From Actinoplanes couchii (GTDB taxonomy: Bacteria; Actinomycetota; Actinomycetes; Mycobacteriales; Micromonosporaceae): 64,000 nt of DNA. The notes below the pieces were generated by a model. The model had not been told where the DNA came from and did not search any database. It was given only the letters and a program-made list of their open reading frames with translations. The stretch is taken from positions 1 through 64,000 of the forward strand of contig NZ_BOMG01000071.1 of the NCBI RefSeq assembly GCF_016862075.1, read 5' to 3'. A program made the position numbers and the translations under genes. This document shows positions 25,510 through 34,567 of the stretch, one piece after another. Position 1 is the stretch's first letter. Each line of letters starts with the position of its first letter.

Positions 25510-26149
25510 TTAGTCGTCGGCGTTGCCGAACGATGACCGGTGGAGTCGCTCCCGGGTGCGGCGTAGCCGCTCCGTGCCCGGCCGGGCGGGAACACCGTCG
25601 TCGGCCAGCCAGACCACCTCGACGACCGGAAGCTCACGAGTACTGGCTTCAGCGTCTGATCCCGTCTTGGCAACCACAGCGGTCCTTCTCTTCGTAGTTT
25701 TGGATCCTGTCGGGGTGATGGGGAAATGCATCGCTCCGGAAGGTCGGATCCCCAGGACGCGGAAGACCGTCTGTCGGATCCTTTCCGCGTCGGCTCCGCT
25801 GATGCTCCGGAATGTCGCTGGTCTGCTGTTCCGGATGTCGGATACCGGAACGGAAATGATGTTCGAGCACACCACCTCGGTGTCCGTCCCGATCGCGGGA
25901 ACTGGCCCGGCAGGCTATGACGTACTCGTGATCGATCAGACGCCCGGATTCCGCGGAGGAGAGGATCGCGATCGGTTTCACCTGCCGACCCGCACCGATC
26001 CACAGTTCGGCATAGCGGATGGCGCCGGATGCCGGGCGGGTGGTGCAGTAGCCTGCGAATTCGCGGGCGTGGGAGTCAGGATAGTTCGTAGTGAGGAGTA
26101 GGTTGCCGTCCTTGTCGAGCCATGCATCGCCCTCTTCCGGCGTGCGCAA
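25510..26149 (-). pseudogene. Frameshifted gene of unknown function
   Basis: Two adjacent minus-strand frames both show coding-like codon use. The first runs from a TTG at 26149, preceded by AGGAGGAGA, through LRTPEEGDAWLDKDGNLLL to DHEYVIA. The second resumes at PAGPVPAIGTDTEVV and continues to the TAA at 25510 (ending HRSSFGNADD). A one-base shift near 25915 would join them into a protein of about 210 residues. I do not recognise the product. Either the gene is broken or there is a sequencing error. The region is less GC-biased than its neighbours and lies between glpK and the glpK relic. Confidence 0.5.
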
Positions 26150-26271
26150 CCCTCTCCTCCTCTTCGGTTTCCGAATGGTGCGCCGGGGTGGTGGTGTCCG
26201 GCAGGAGGAAGCTACGCCGTGGAGGTGACCTACGTTTTGCGGGGCGATATGCGATTGTCTATAGCCGGATG

Positions 26272-27768
26272 TCAGGTGGGCTGGATCCAGTCGAAGGTTC
26301 GTTCTACGGCTCGGCGCCAATTGGTGTACTCGGTCTGTCGGGTGGTGGGGTTCATGGTGGGTAGCCACTGGCCCGCGATGTGCCAGTTCTGGCGTAGGCC
26401 GTCCAGGTCCGGCCAATAGCCCACCGCCAAGCCTGCGGCGTACGCCGCTCCCAGCGAGACCGTCTCCACCGCCAGGGGGCGTACCACCGGGACGTCCAGG
26501 ACGTCGGCGATCATCTGCATCAGGAGGTTGTCGGCTGTCATGCCGCCGTCGGTTCGCAGGGTGGTCAGGGTCAGGCCCGAGTCGGTGTTCATCGCGTCCA
26601 CCACCTCGCGGGTCTGCCAGGCGGTGGCCTCCAGGACCGCCCGTGCCAAATGGCCCTTGGTGATGTACGACGTCAGGCCGACGATCACGCCGCGGGCCTC
26701 GCTGCGCCAATGTGGTGCGTACAGGCCGGAGAACGCCGGAACTATGTAACACCCGCCGTTGTCGGCGACGGTTCGGGCCAGGGTTTCGATCTCGGGGGCG
26801 CTGGAGATCAGCTCCAGCTGGTCGCGGAACCACTGGACCAGGGAGCCGGTGATCGCTATCGAGCCTTCCAGAGCGTACGCCGCCGGCTCGCCGTCGATCT
26901 GATAGGCGACCGTGGTCAGCAGGCCGTGTTCGGAGCGGACCAGCTCGGTGCCGGTGTTCAGCAGCAGGAAACTGCCGGTGCCGTACGTGCACTTGGCCTC
27001 GCCCGGGTTGAAACACGTCTGCCCGAACAGGGCGGCCTGCTGGTCGCCGAGGGCCGCGCCGATCCGCACCCCGGGGAACGCCTCCGTCGCGGTGCCGAAG
27101 TCGCCGACGGACGCCTGCACCTCGGGCAGCATGGCGCGCGGGATCCCGAAGAACTCGCACGCCTCCGGCGACCAGTCGAGGCTGCGGATGTCGAGCAGCA
27201 TGGTGCGGCTGGCGTTGGTGACGTCGGTGGCGTGCCGGCGGCGCCCGGTGAGGTTCCAGATCAGCCAGGTCTCCATGGTTCCGCAGAGCACTTCGCCCCG
27301 TTCGGCACGGGAGCGCAGGCCAGGGGTGTGATCGAGCATCCACCGCAGCCGAGGCCCGGAAAAATACGTCGCGAACGGCAATCCGGAAATGTCGGAAATG
27401 TCTGCGGCGGTAGGCGAAGAAGCGAGCGCGTGAACCAGCGCATCCGTCCGGGTGTCCTGCCAGATGATCGCCCGCCCGACCGGAACCCCGGTGAGCCGGT
27501 CCCAGATCACCGTGGTCTCCCGCTGGTTCGCGATCCCCAGCGCCGCCACCTGCGACAACTCTATTCCGGCCCGCCGCAGCACCCGGGGCGCCAGCCGTTC
27601 CACGTTGCGCCAGATCTCCATGGCGTCGTGCTCCACCCAGCCCGGTTTCGGGAAGTGCTGTTTGTGCTCCTGCTGGGCGAGCGACACCAGCTGCCCCCGC
27701 CTGTCGAACACGATGCACCGGGTCGAGGTCGTGCCCTGGTCGATGGCGATCACGTATTTCTCGGTCAT
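26272..27768 (-). CDS. glpK: Glycerol kinase (copy 1)
   Basis: 498 residues from the ATG at 27768, which overlaps the IclR regulator stop (ATGA). The FGGY-kinase signature DQGTTSTRCIVFD is at 8-20, with NQRETTVIWDR and the C-terminal GGMTADNLLMQ and GAAYAAGLAVGYW blocks. It phosphorylates glycerol to sn-glycerol 3-phosphate using ATP. It is clearly related to the second copy at 29450-30967 but quite divergent in detail. It is co-transcribed behind its regulator, not with a transporter. Confidence 0.93.
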   Translation of the reverse strand: MTEKYVIAIDQGTTSTRCIVFDRRGQLVSLAQQEHKQHFPKPGWVEHDAMEIWRNVERLAPRVLRRAGIELSQVAALGIANQRETTVIWDRLTGVPVGRAIIWQDTRTDALVHALASSPTAADISDISGLPFATYFSGPRLRWMLDHTPGLRSRAERGEVLCGTMETWLIWNLTGRRRHATDVTNASRTMLLDIRSLDWSPEACEFFGIPRAMLPEVQASVGDFGTATEAFPGVRIGAALGDQQAALFGQTCFNPGEAKCTYGTGSFLLLNTGTELVRSEHGLLTTVAYQIDGEPAAYALEGSIAITGSLVQWFRDQLELISSAPEIETLARTVADNGGCYIVPAFSGLYAPHWRSEARGVIVGLTSYITKGHLARAVLEATAWQTREVVDAMNTDSGLTLTTLRTDGGMTADNLLMQMIADVLDVPVVRPLAVETVSLGAAYAAGLAVGYWPDLDGLRQNWHIAGQWLPTMNPTTRQTEYTNWRRAVERTFDWIQPT

Positions 27769-28517
27769 CGGGTGGCCCCCAGGTCCCGCGAGATGGCCCG
27801 TGCCGCGTCCCGCACGTACCCGACGAGGCGCGGCAGCGGCTGATACCGGCTGTCGCAGATGCGGTCGACCGGCCCGGACACCCCGATCGACCCGACGACC
27901 AGCCCGCCGTAACCCCGGATCGGCGCGGCCACCGCGGCCTGGCCGAGCAGGAACTCCTCCACCTCGTACGCGCACCCGGCCTCCCGTACGCCCTCCAGCG
28001 CGGAGGCGAGCGCCTTGGGATCGGTGAGGGTGAGGCGGGTGAAGCGTTCCAATTCCGGCACCGGACTGCCCGCGCGGTAGGCGAGCAGCACCTTGCCGAG
28101 CGCGGTGGCGTGCAGCGGCAGCAACGTACCGACGTCGAGGGTCTGAAAGGTGTCGTCCGGCCGGAAGACGTGGTGCACGACCAGGACCCGGCCCTCCAGG
28201 ACGGTGCCGATCCGGACGGCCTGGCCGCTGCGGGCGGCGAGCGGGTCGGCCCAGACGATCGACCGGGACCGCAGCTCGTTGATGTCGAGGAAGCTGGTGC
28301 CGAGGTGGAGCAGGGCGCCGCCGAGCTGGTACTGCCCGGACACCCGGTCCTGTTCCACAAAACCGACCAGTTGCAGCGTACGCAGGATGCCGTGGGTGGT
28401 GCCCTTGGCCAGGTCGAGGGTGCGGGCGATCTCGCTGAGCCCGAGTCGCCCCGGGCCACCGGCGAGCGTCCGCAGAATGGCGGCGGCTCGTTCGATCGAC
28501 TGCACCGTTCCGGGCAT
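27765..28517 (-). CDS. IclR family regulator of glycerol catabolism (GylR-like)
   Basis: 250 residues. An N-terminal HTH (SIERAAAILRTLAGG, IARTLDLAKGTTHGILRTLQLVGF) precedes an IclR effector domain (LDINELRSRSIVWADPLAARSG, LPLHATALGKVLLAY, GSIGVSGPVDRI). Streptomyces GylR is an IclR protein that represses the glycerol operon. The location here, divergent from glpF-glpK-glpD and ahead of glpK, fits the same job. The effector is likely glycerol or glycerol 3-phosphate, by analogy. Confidence 0.9.
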   Translation of the reverse strand: MPGTVQSIERAAAILRTLAGGPGRLGLSEIARTLDLAKGTTHGILRTLQLVGFVEQDRVSGQYQLGGALLHLGTSFLDINELRSRSIVWADPLAARSGQAVRIGTVLEGRVLVVHHVFRPDDTFQTLDVGTLLPLHATALGKVLLAYRAGSPVPELERFTRLTLTDPKALASALEGVREAGCAYEVEEFLLGQAAVAAPIRGYGGLVVGSIGVSGPVDRICDSRYQPLPRLVGYVRDAARAISRDLGATR

Positions 28518-28641
28518 GTTTCGGACTCTATGCCACCGTGTGACAGCCCGCAGTGATTGATGTTCGACAATGCCGACCGGCGTTCATTGCCCCGTATCGG
28601 GCCCCTCCCTAGCGTCCAGGGCATCTATCCAGGGAGGGAGC
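28518..28641. promoter_or_regulatory. Divergent glycerol operon control region
   Basis: 124 bp between the IclR gene and glpF. GTTCG (about 28563) and CGACC about 7 bp later form an imperfect inverted repeat of the sort bound by IclR proteins. AGGGAGGGAG is the strong ribosome binding site of glpF. The operator assignment rests on position plus a partial palindrome. Confidence 0.4.
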
Positions 28642-29457
28642 ATGGCTTCACGACTCAAGGGCCCCGGTCTCGCCGGGGAACTCGCGGCCGAATTCGCCGG
28701 CACATTGATCCTCATCCTCTTCGGTGTGGGCGTGGTGGCGCAGGTCGCCGCGGCCGGCATCGGTGACCACGACAGCATCGCCTGGGCCTGGGGGCTGGGC
28801 GTGACATTGGGCGTCTACGTCGCGGCCCGGGCCAGCGGCGCGCATCTCAACCCGGCGGTGACCGTCGCACTCGCCGTCTTCAAGGGCTTCTCCTGGCGGA
28901 AGGTGGCCCCGTACGCGCTGGCCCAGACGCTCGGCGCGTTCGTCGCCGCGCTGCTGGTGCGCTGGAACTACACCGAGGTCCTGAACGCCGCGGACCCCGG
29001 GCTGACCATCAAGACGCAGGGCGTCTTCTCGACCCTGCCGGGCAACGGCACCCTTCCGGTCGGCGAGTGGGGCGCCTTTCGGGACCAGGTCATCGGTACG
29101 GCCATCCTGCTCTTCGTCATCCTGGCGCTCACCGACATGGCGAACACGCCGCCCGCCGCGAACCTCGGCCCGGTGGTGATCGGCCTGCTGGTGGTCGCGA
29201 TCGGGATGGCCTGGGGCACCAACGCGGGGTACGCGATCAACCCGGCCCGTGACTTCGGGCCGCGACTCGCCAGCTTCCTGACCGGCTATGAGGGGGCGTT
29301 CCGGGATCAGACCGGGTATCTCTACTTCTGGATCCCGATAGTCGGGCCGATCATCGGTGGTATCGCCGGCGCGGGTTTGTACCAGACTCTGATCGGACGG
29401 TTCCTGCCGTCGGAGACACCGAGTGAAGAGATGAGCGTGGAGGCTAACCGTGGCTGA
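28642..29457 (+). CDS. glpF: Glycerol uptake facilitator (aquaglyceroporin)
   Basis: 271 residues with six membrane segments and two half-helices carrying the pore motifs SGAHLNPAVTVA and NAGYAINPARDFGPR. The Asp after the second NPAR is characteristic of glycerol-conducting channels rather than water-only aquaporins. The ATG follows AGGGAGGGAG. It overlaps glpK by 8 bp and is the first gene of glpF-glpK-glpD. Confidence 0.93.
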   Translation: MASRLKGPGLAGELAAEFAGTLILILFGVGVVAQVAAAGIGDHDSIAWAWGLGVTLGVYVAARASGAHLNPAVTVALAVFKGFSWRKVAPYALAQTLGAFVAALLVRWNYTEVLNAADPGLTIKTQGVFSTLPGNGTLPVGEWGAFRDQVIGTAILLFVILALTDMANTPPAANLGPVVIGLLVVAIGMAWGTNAGYAINPARDFGPRLASFLTGYEGAFRDQTGYLYFWIPIVGPIIGGIAGAGLYQTLIGRFLPSETPSEEMSVEANRG

Positions 29458-30967
29458 CTTCGTGGGGGCAGTGGACCAGGGCACCACCAGCACCCGATTC
29501 ATGATTTTCGATCATGGGGGCAACGAGGTGGCCCGGCACCAGCTGGAGCACGAGCAGATCCTGCCGCAGGCCGGCTGGGTGGAGCACAATCCGATCGAGA
29601 TCTGGGACCGCACCGTCACCGTGGTCCGGACCGCGATGCAGAAGGCGAACCTGAGCGCCTCCGACCTGGCCGCGGTCGGGATCACCAACCAGCGTGAGAC
29701 CACGGTGGTGTGGGACAAGCGCACCGGCCGGCCGTATTACAACGCGATCGTCTGGCAGGACACCCGGACCGACCGGATCGCCTCGGCGCTGGACCGGGAC
29801 GAGCGCGGCCAGACCATCCGCCGCAAGGCCGGGCTGCCGCCGGCCACCTACTTCTCCGGCGGAAAGATCCAGTGGATCCTGGAGAACGTGGACGGGGTGC
29901 GGGAGGCCGCCGAGCGCGGTGACGCCCTGTTCGGCAACACCGACAGCTGGCTGCTGTGGAACATCACCGGCGGGCGGGAGGGCGGCAACCACGTCACCGA
30001 CGTGACAAACGCCAGCCGGACCATGCTGATGAACCTGGAGACCCTCGACTGGGACGACGAACTGCTGTCGTTCTTCAACATCCCCCGGGCGATGCTGCCG
30101 GAGATCCGGCCGTCCTCGGACCCCAACGGGTACGGGACCGCGCACATCAGCGGCCCGCTCGGCGGGGACGTGCCGCTCACCGGAGACCTCGGCGACCAGC
30201 AGGCCGCCACGGTCGGCCAGGTCTGCTTCCGGCCCGGGGAAGCCAAGAACACCTACGGCACCGGCAACTTCATGCTGCTCAACACCGGGACGGAGCTGGT
30301 CCGGTCGGAGAACGGCCTGCTCACCACGGTCGCCTACAAGTTCGGTGACGCCGCCCCGGTCTACGCCCTGGAGGGGTCGATCGCGGTCACCGGCTCGGCC
30401 GTCCAGTGGCTGCGCGACCAGCTGCACATCATCAAGTCGGCGGGGGAGAGCGAGACCCTGGCCGCGTCGGTGCCGGACAGCGGCGGTGTCTACTTCGTAC
30501 CGGCGTTCTCCGGCCTGTTCGCTCCCTACTGGCGTTCCGACGCCCGGGGCGCGATCGTCGGCCTGTCGAGGTTCAACACCGACGCGCACATCGCCCGGGC
30601 CACCCTGGAGGCGATCTGCTACCAGACCCGGGACGTCGTGGACGCGATGGCCCAGGACTCCGGCGTGACCCTGGACGTGCTCAAGGTCGACGGCGGGATC
30701 ACCGTCAACAACCTGTGCATGCAGATCCAGGCCGATGTGCTCGGTGTACCGGTCAGCCGGCCGGTGGTCGCCGAGACCACGGCGCTCGGGGCCGCGTACG
30801 CCGCGGGGTTGGCGGTGGGCTTCTGGAAGAACACCGACGAGCTGCGGGAGAACTGGAACGAGTCGCAGCGCTGGCAGCCGCAGTGGTCCGCGGAACAGCG
30901 TGACGGCGGGTTCGGCAAGTGGAAGAAGGCGGTGCAGCGGACCCTCGACTGGGTGGATGTGGACTGA
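29450..30967 (+). CDS. glpK: Glycerol kinase (copy 2)
   Basis: 505 residues, GTG start inside the end of glpF. DQGTTSTRFMIFDH, NQRETTVVWDKRTG, NTDSWLLWN, the glycerol-binding GDLGDQQAA region, GTGNFMLLNTG and GGITVNNLCMQIQADVLG are all canonical. It converts glycerol to glycerol 3-phosphate. It is placed between the channel and the dehydrogenase and is the main catabolic copy by context. It is two bases from glpD. Confidence 0.95.
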   Translation: MADFVGAVDQGTTSTRFMIFDHGGNEVARHQLEHEQILPQAGWVEHNPIEIWDRTVTVVRTAMQKANLSASDLAAVGITNQRETTVVWDKRTGRPYYNAIVWQDTRTDRIASALDRDERGQTIRRKAGLPPATYFSGGKIQWILENVDGVREAAERGDALFGNTDSWLLWNITGGREGGNHVTDVTNASRTMLMNLETLDWDDELLSFFNIPRAMLPEIRPSSDPNGYGTAHISGPLGGDVPLTGDLGDQQAATVGQVCFRPGEAKNTYGTGNFMLLNTGTELVRSENGLLTTVAYKFGDAAPVYALEGSIAVTGSAVQWLRDQLHIIKSAGESETLAASVPDSGGVYFVPAFSGLFAPYWRSDARGAIVGLSRFNTDAHIARATLEAICYQTRDVVDAMAQDSGVTLDVLKVDGGITVNNLCMQIQADVLGVPVSRPVVAETTALGAAYAAGLAVGFWKNTDELRENWNESQRWQPQWSAEQRDGGFGKWKKAVQRTLDWVDVD

Positions 30968-30969
30968 TC

Positions 30970-32664
30970 ATGACAGCTCTCTCTCCTTCGTACCGGGACG
31001 CGGCGATCGAGTCTCTGGCCGGCGCCGAACTCGACGTCCTGGTGATCGGTGGGGGAGTGGTGGGGGCGGGTTGCGCGCTCGACGCGGTCACACGGGGACT
31101 GACCGTGGGCCTCGTCGAGGCGCGTGACCTGGCCTCCGGCACGTCCAGCCGGTCCAGCAAACTTCTGCACGGCGGCCTGCGGTACCTGGAGATGCTGGAC
31201 TTCGGGCTGGTCCGCGAGGCGCTGCGGGAACGGGACCTGATCCTGCGCCGGCTCGCCCCGCACCTGGCCCGGCCGGTCCGCTTCCTCTACCCGCTGCGGC
31301 ACCGCGGCTGGGAACGTCTCTACACCGGCGCGGGCGTCACCCTCTACGACACGATGGCGTTCAGCGGCGGACTGCCGCGGCATCGCCATCTCACCCGGCG
31401 CGGCGCGCTGCGGGCCGCCCCCGCACTGCGCAGGGACTCGCTGGTCGGGGCGCTGCAGTACTACGACGCGCAGGTCGACGACGCCCGGCACACGATGTTC
31501 CTGGCCCGGACCGCGGCGTCGCACGGGGCCCGGGTCGCCTCGCGGGTCGCGGTCACCGGTTTCCTGCGTGAGGGCGAGAGAGTCACCGGTGTACGGGTGA
31601 CCGACCTGGAACACGGCCGCCCGTTCGAGATCAGGGCCCGCCAGGTGATCAACGCGACCGGGGTGTGGACCGACGACACCCAGGCTCTCGTCGGCGAGCG
31701 CGGCCAGTTCCACGTGCGCGCCTCCAAGGGCATCCACCTGGTGGTGCCCCGGGACCGGATCCGCTCGTCCACCGGCATCATCCTGCGGACCGAGCGCAGC
31801 GTGCTGTTCGTCATCCCGTGGGGCCGGCACTGGATCGTCGGCACCACCGACACCGACTGGTCCCTGGACAAGACCCATCCGGCCGCCTCCGCCAAGGACA
31901 TCGACTACCTGCTCACCGAGGTCAACAAGGCGCTCGCCACCCCGCTGGAACGCGCCGACGTGGAGGGCGTCTACGCCGGCCTGCGCCCGCTGCTGTCCGG
32001 CGAGTCCGACTCCACTTCCCAGCTGTCCCGGGAGCACGCGGTGAGCACTCCGGTCCCGGGCCTGGTGATGGTGGCCGGCGGCAAGTACACCACCTACCGG
32101 GTGATGGCCAAGGACGCCGTCGACGCCTGCGTGCACGGCCTGGGCCGGTCGGTGCCGCGCTCGGTCACCGACCGGATCCCGTTGCTCGGCGCCGACGGGT
32201 ACCCGGCCCTGTGGAACCGGCGTGCCCTGCTCGCCGCCGAGTCGGGCCTGCACGTGGCCCGGATCGAACACCTGCTCGGCCGGTACGGATCACTGGTGCA
32301 CGACCTGCTCGACCTGGTCCGCGAGGATCCGGAGCTGGGCCGGCCGATCGAGGGCGCGGACGACTACCTGCGGGCCGAGTTCGTCTACGCGGCCGCCGCC
32401 GAGGGCGCCCGGCACCTGGTCGACGTGCTGACCCGGCGGACCCGGATCTCCATCGAGACGTTCGACCGGGGTGTCGTCGCGGCCCCGCACGCCGCCGCGC
32501 TGATGGCCCGGGTCCTCGGCTGGACCGACGGGCAGCGCGACGCCGAGGTCGAGCATTACCGGCTGCGTGTCGAGGCCGAGCGGGCCTCCCAGGAGCAGCA
32601 GGACGACGAGACGGCCGACGCCGCCCGGCTCGGCGCCCCCGACGTGGTCCCGGTCCGGATGTGA
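30970..32664 (+). CDS. glpD: Aerobic glycerol-3-phosphate dehydrogenase
   Basis: 564 residues. The FAD-binding fold is VIGGGVVGAGCALDAVTRG (about 21-40) with SSRSSKLLHGGLRYLE, GIHLVVPRD and WIVGTTDTDWS. A C-terminal DAO_C domain spans about 390-530. It oxidises glycerol 3-phosphate to DHAP and passes electrons to the quinone pool at the membrane. It is the last gene of the operon and is convergent with the SnoaL-like gene, 7 bp away. Confidence 0.94.
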   Translation: MTALSPSYRDAAIESLAGAELDVLVIGGGVVGAGCALDAVTRGLTVGLVEARDLASGTSSRSSKLLHGGLRYLEMLDFGLVREALRERDLILRRLAPHLARPVRFLYPLRHRGWERLYTGAGVTLYDTMAFSGGLPRHRHLTRRGALRAAPALRRDSLVGALQYYDAQVDDARHTMFLARTAASHGARVASRVAVTGFLREGERVTGVRVTDLEHGRPFEIRARQVINATGVWTDDTQALVGERGQFHVRASKGIHLVVPRDRIRSSTGIILRTERSVLFVIPWGRHWIVGTTDTDWSLDKTHPAASAKDIDYLLTEVNKALATPLERADVEGVYAGLRPLLSGESDSTSQLSREHAVSTPVPGLVMVAGGKYTTYRVMAKDAVDACVHGLGRSVPRSVTDRIPLLGADGYPALWNRRALLAAESGLHVARIEHLLGRYGSLVHDLLDLVREDPELGRPIEGADDYLRAEFVYAAAAEGARHLVDVLTRRTRISIETFDRGVVAAPHAAALMARVLGWTDGQRDAEVEHYRLRVEAERASQEQQDDETADAARLGAPDVVPVRM

Positions 32665-32671
32665 AGGATTC

Positions 32672-33043
32672 CTAGGGTACGTCCGGGATGCCCGCCGGGA
32701 TGGTGGGGCGGCTGACGTCCCAGTGCTCGACGATCAGGCCGTCCTCGAAGCGCCAGATGTCGACGACGTCCTCCGGCGGGGTCTCGACCGGGATCAGCGT
32801 GTAATGGGCGACCACGAACTCGGCGTCCGCGACCACGTGCTGCAGGTCCAGCTGGGCGCCGGCGATCGGTGAGTTCACGATGAACTCGATCCAGGCGTCC
32901 CGGCCGGCCGGCGCGCCCGGGGTGTGCGACACGAAGTCCTCCCGGATGATGTCGCGCAGCACCTCGACGTCACCGTCGGCGAATCGGCTGAAGGCGTCCA
33001 GAAAGCGTCTCTTGTTCTCTTCCGCGGGATCGATGTCAGTCAT
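32672..33043 (-). CDS. SnoaL-like / NTF2-fold protein
   Basis: 123 residues from the second ATG (MTDIDPAEENKRRF). The first in-frame ATG at 33091 has no binding site. The small alpha+beta cone has the helical N-terminus, EDFVSHTPGAPAGRDAWIEF and the C-terminal strands DIWRFEDGLIVEHWDVSRP typical of the SnoaL-like/ketosteroid isomerase-related family. Substrate unknown. It appears to be a single gene. Confidence 0.85.
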   Translation of the reverse strand: MTDIDPAEENKRRFLDAFSRFADGDVEVLRDIIREDFVSHTPGAPAGRDAWIEFIVNSPIAGAQLDLQHVVADAEFVVAHYTLIPVETPPEDVVDIWRFEDGLIVEHWDVSRPTIPAGIPDVP

Positions 33044-33280
33044 GCTCTCACCGTTCCATCGAGCGCCCGCGCTGTCGAGGGTTCGTAGCATTGATCGAAT
33101 CCGCTCGTGCCGGTTTTTCGAGAATCTGCCCGGACGGCCGGTCGCGGTGCGCCCGGACGGGCAATAAACCCCCGGTGAGCGTTTCCCTCGGGCTATCTCC
33201 TGCGCTGTCGGACCGCGGAAAAGTACGTTTTCAGCGGCGCGATTCCGTGCGATTTCTTACTACATTTCGGGAGGCAGACC

Positions 33281-33904
33281 ATGTTGAGCGCGATCACCGC
33301 CGGGGCCATGATGCTCACGTCCCTGGGAGTACCGGCCGCTCCACCGCCACCACCGGACTGGATGACCATCGGCGTGGTGTCGGCGAACGGGTCCGGCTGT
33401 CCGAAGGGCTCCGCCGTGGTGACGGTGTCCCCGGACCTCAAGGCGTTCACCGTCGCGTACAGCGAGTTCCTGGCCCAGGTCGGGCCGGAGGCGAAACCCA
33501 CCGACTTCCGCAAGCAGTGCCAGCTGTCCCTGGACATCAAGGTGCCGGAGGGCTACACCTTCGCGGTGGCCAGCACCGACTACCGCGGTTACGCCCGGCT
33601 GGAGAAGGGGGCGAGCGCCACCGAGACGGCGTTCTACTACTTCCAGGGCGAGTCGCGGACCACCCAGAGCCGCACCCAGTTCGACGGTTTCTGGGACAAG
33701 GACTGGCAGGTGACCGACAAGGTGCCGCTCGAGTCGATGTCGTGGTCGAAGTGCGGCGAGAAACGCTATCTCAACATCAACACGGAACTGCGGGTGCTGG
33801 CCGGTAAGGCGCCGAAAGGCACGACCAGTTTCATCACCATGGACTCGTCCGACGGCAATCTGGAAACGATCTACCGGGTGTCCTGGCAGAAGTGCCCGGC
33901 CTGA
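33281..33904 (+). CDS. Secreted DUF4360 protein
   Basis: 207 residues. The short hydrophobic N-terminus MLSAITAGAMMLTSLGVPAAP is a signal peptide. The mature part has the DUF4360 pattern: NGSGCPKGSAVVTVSPDLKAF near its start, a central DYRGYARLEKGA, AFYYFQGE, and four cysteines likely to form two disulphides (GSGC, KQC, SKC, QKCPA). Common in actinobacteria and fungi; function unknown. The ATG has GGGAGG upstream. It is convergent with the response regulator gene, separated by 6 bp. Confidence 0.85.
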   Translation: MLSAITAGAMMLTSLGVPAAPPPPPDWMTIGVVSANGSGCPKGSAVVTVSPDLKAFTVAYSEFLAQVGPEAKPTDFRKQCQLSLDIKVPEGYTFAVASTDYRGYARLEKGASATETAFYYFQGESRTTQSRTQFDGFWDKDWQVTDKVPLESMSWSKCGEKRYLNINTELRVLAGKAPKGTTSFITMDSSDGNLETIYRVSWQKCPA

Positions 33905-33910
33905 TCGTTC

Positions 33911-34567
33911 TCAACGGGGATGCACCAGGCCGGCGTCGAATGCGGCGATCACCAGCTGGGCCCGGTCCCGGGCCGGAAGTTTCGCCAGCAGATGGGTGAT
34001 GTGCGTCTTCACGGTCTTCACCGCGATACTCAGCGCGGCGGCGATCTCGTCGTTGGCGAGACCGTTTCCGATCAGCGCGAGCACCTCGACCTCACGCGGG
34101 GTGAGCCGCCGCACCGCCCCGGCCGGACGCTCCGGCCGGGGTGCGGCCACGTAGTGCGCGACCAGCCGGGTCAGGATCGACGGGGCGAACAGCGACTCGC
34201 CGAGGCCGGTCCGGCGCACCGCCTCGACCAGTTCCTCCGGACGGGCGTCCTTCAGCAGGAACCCGGACGCGCCCGCCTGTAACGCCCGGTAGACGTACTC
34301 GTCCAGCTCGAACATGCTGAGCACCAGCACCCGGGCGCCGGTCAGTGCCGGGTCCGCGCAGATCCGCCGGGTCGCCTCCAGGCCGTCCACGCCGGGCATC
34401 CGCACGTCCATCAGCACCACGTCCGGGCGGGTCGCGCGCGCCCGGGTGACCGCCTCGGCGCCGTCACCGGCCTGCCCCACCACGGTCAGGTCCGGCGCCT
34501 GGTCCAGGATCACCGCCAGGCTCTGCCGCAGCAGTTTCTGATCATCAACGACCAAGACCTTGATCAT
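33911..34567 (-). CDS. NarL/LuxR-type response regulator
   Basis: 218 residues. Receiver domain MIKVLVVDDQKLLRQSL with phosphoacceptor D54 in VVLMDVRMPG, Thr/Ser switch and Lys in FLLKDA. The LuxR HTH at about 150-210 has LTPREVEVLALIGNG, NDEIAAAL and VKTHITHLLAK. It is the partner of the histidine kinase whose stop it overlaps (ATGA). Likely target is the ABC exporter operon that starts across the hairpin region at 35676, in line with many such actinobacterial pairs. Confidence 0.93.
   Translation of the reverse strand: MIKVLVVDDQKLLRQSLAVILDQAPDLTVVGQAGDGAEAVTRARATRPDVVLMDVRMPGVDGLEATRRICADPALTGARVLVLSMFELDEYVYRALQAGASGFLLKDARPEELVEAVRRTGLGESLFAPSILTRLVAHYVAAPRPERPAGAVRRLTPREVEVLALIGNGLANDEIAAALSIAVKTVKTHITHLLAKLPARDRAQLVIAAFDAGLVHPR

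Noticed and set aside
25523..26101. 192-residue + strand frame
   Set aside because: Overlaps the two minus-strand coding-like frames, which have better codon use and a ribosome binding site.
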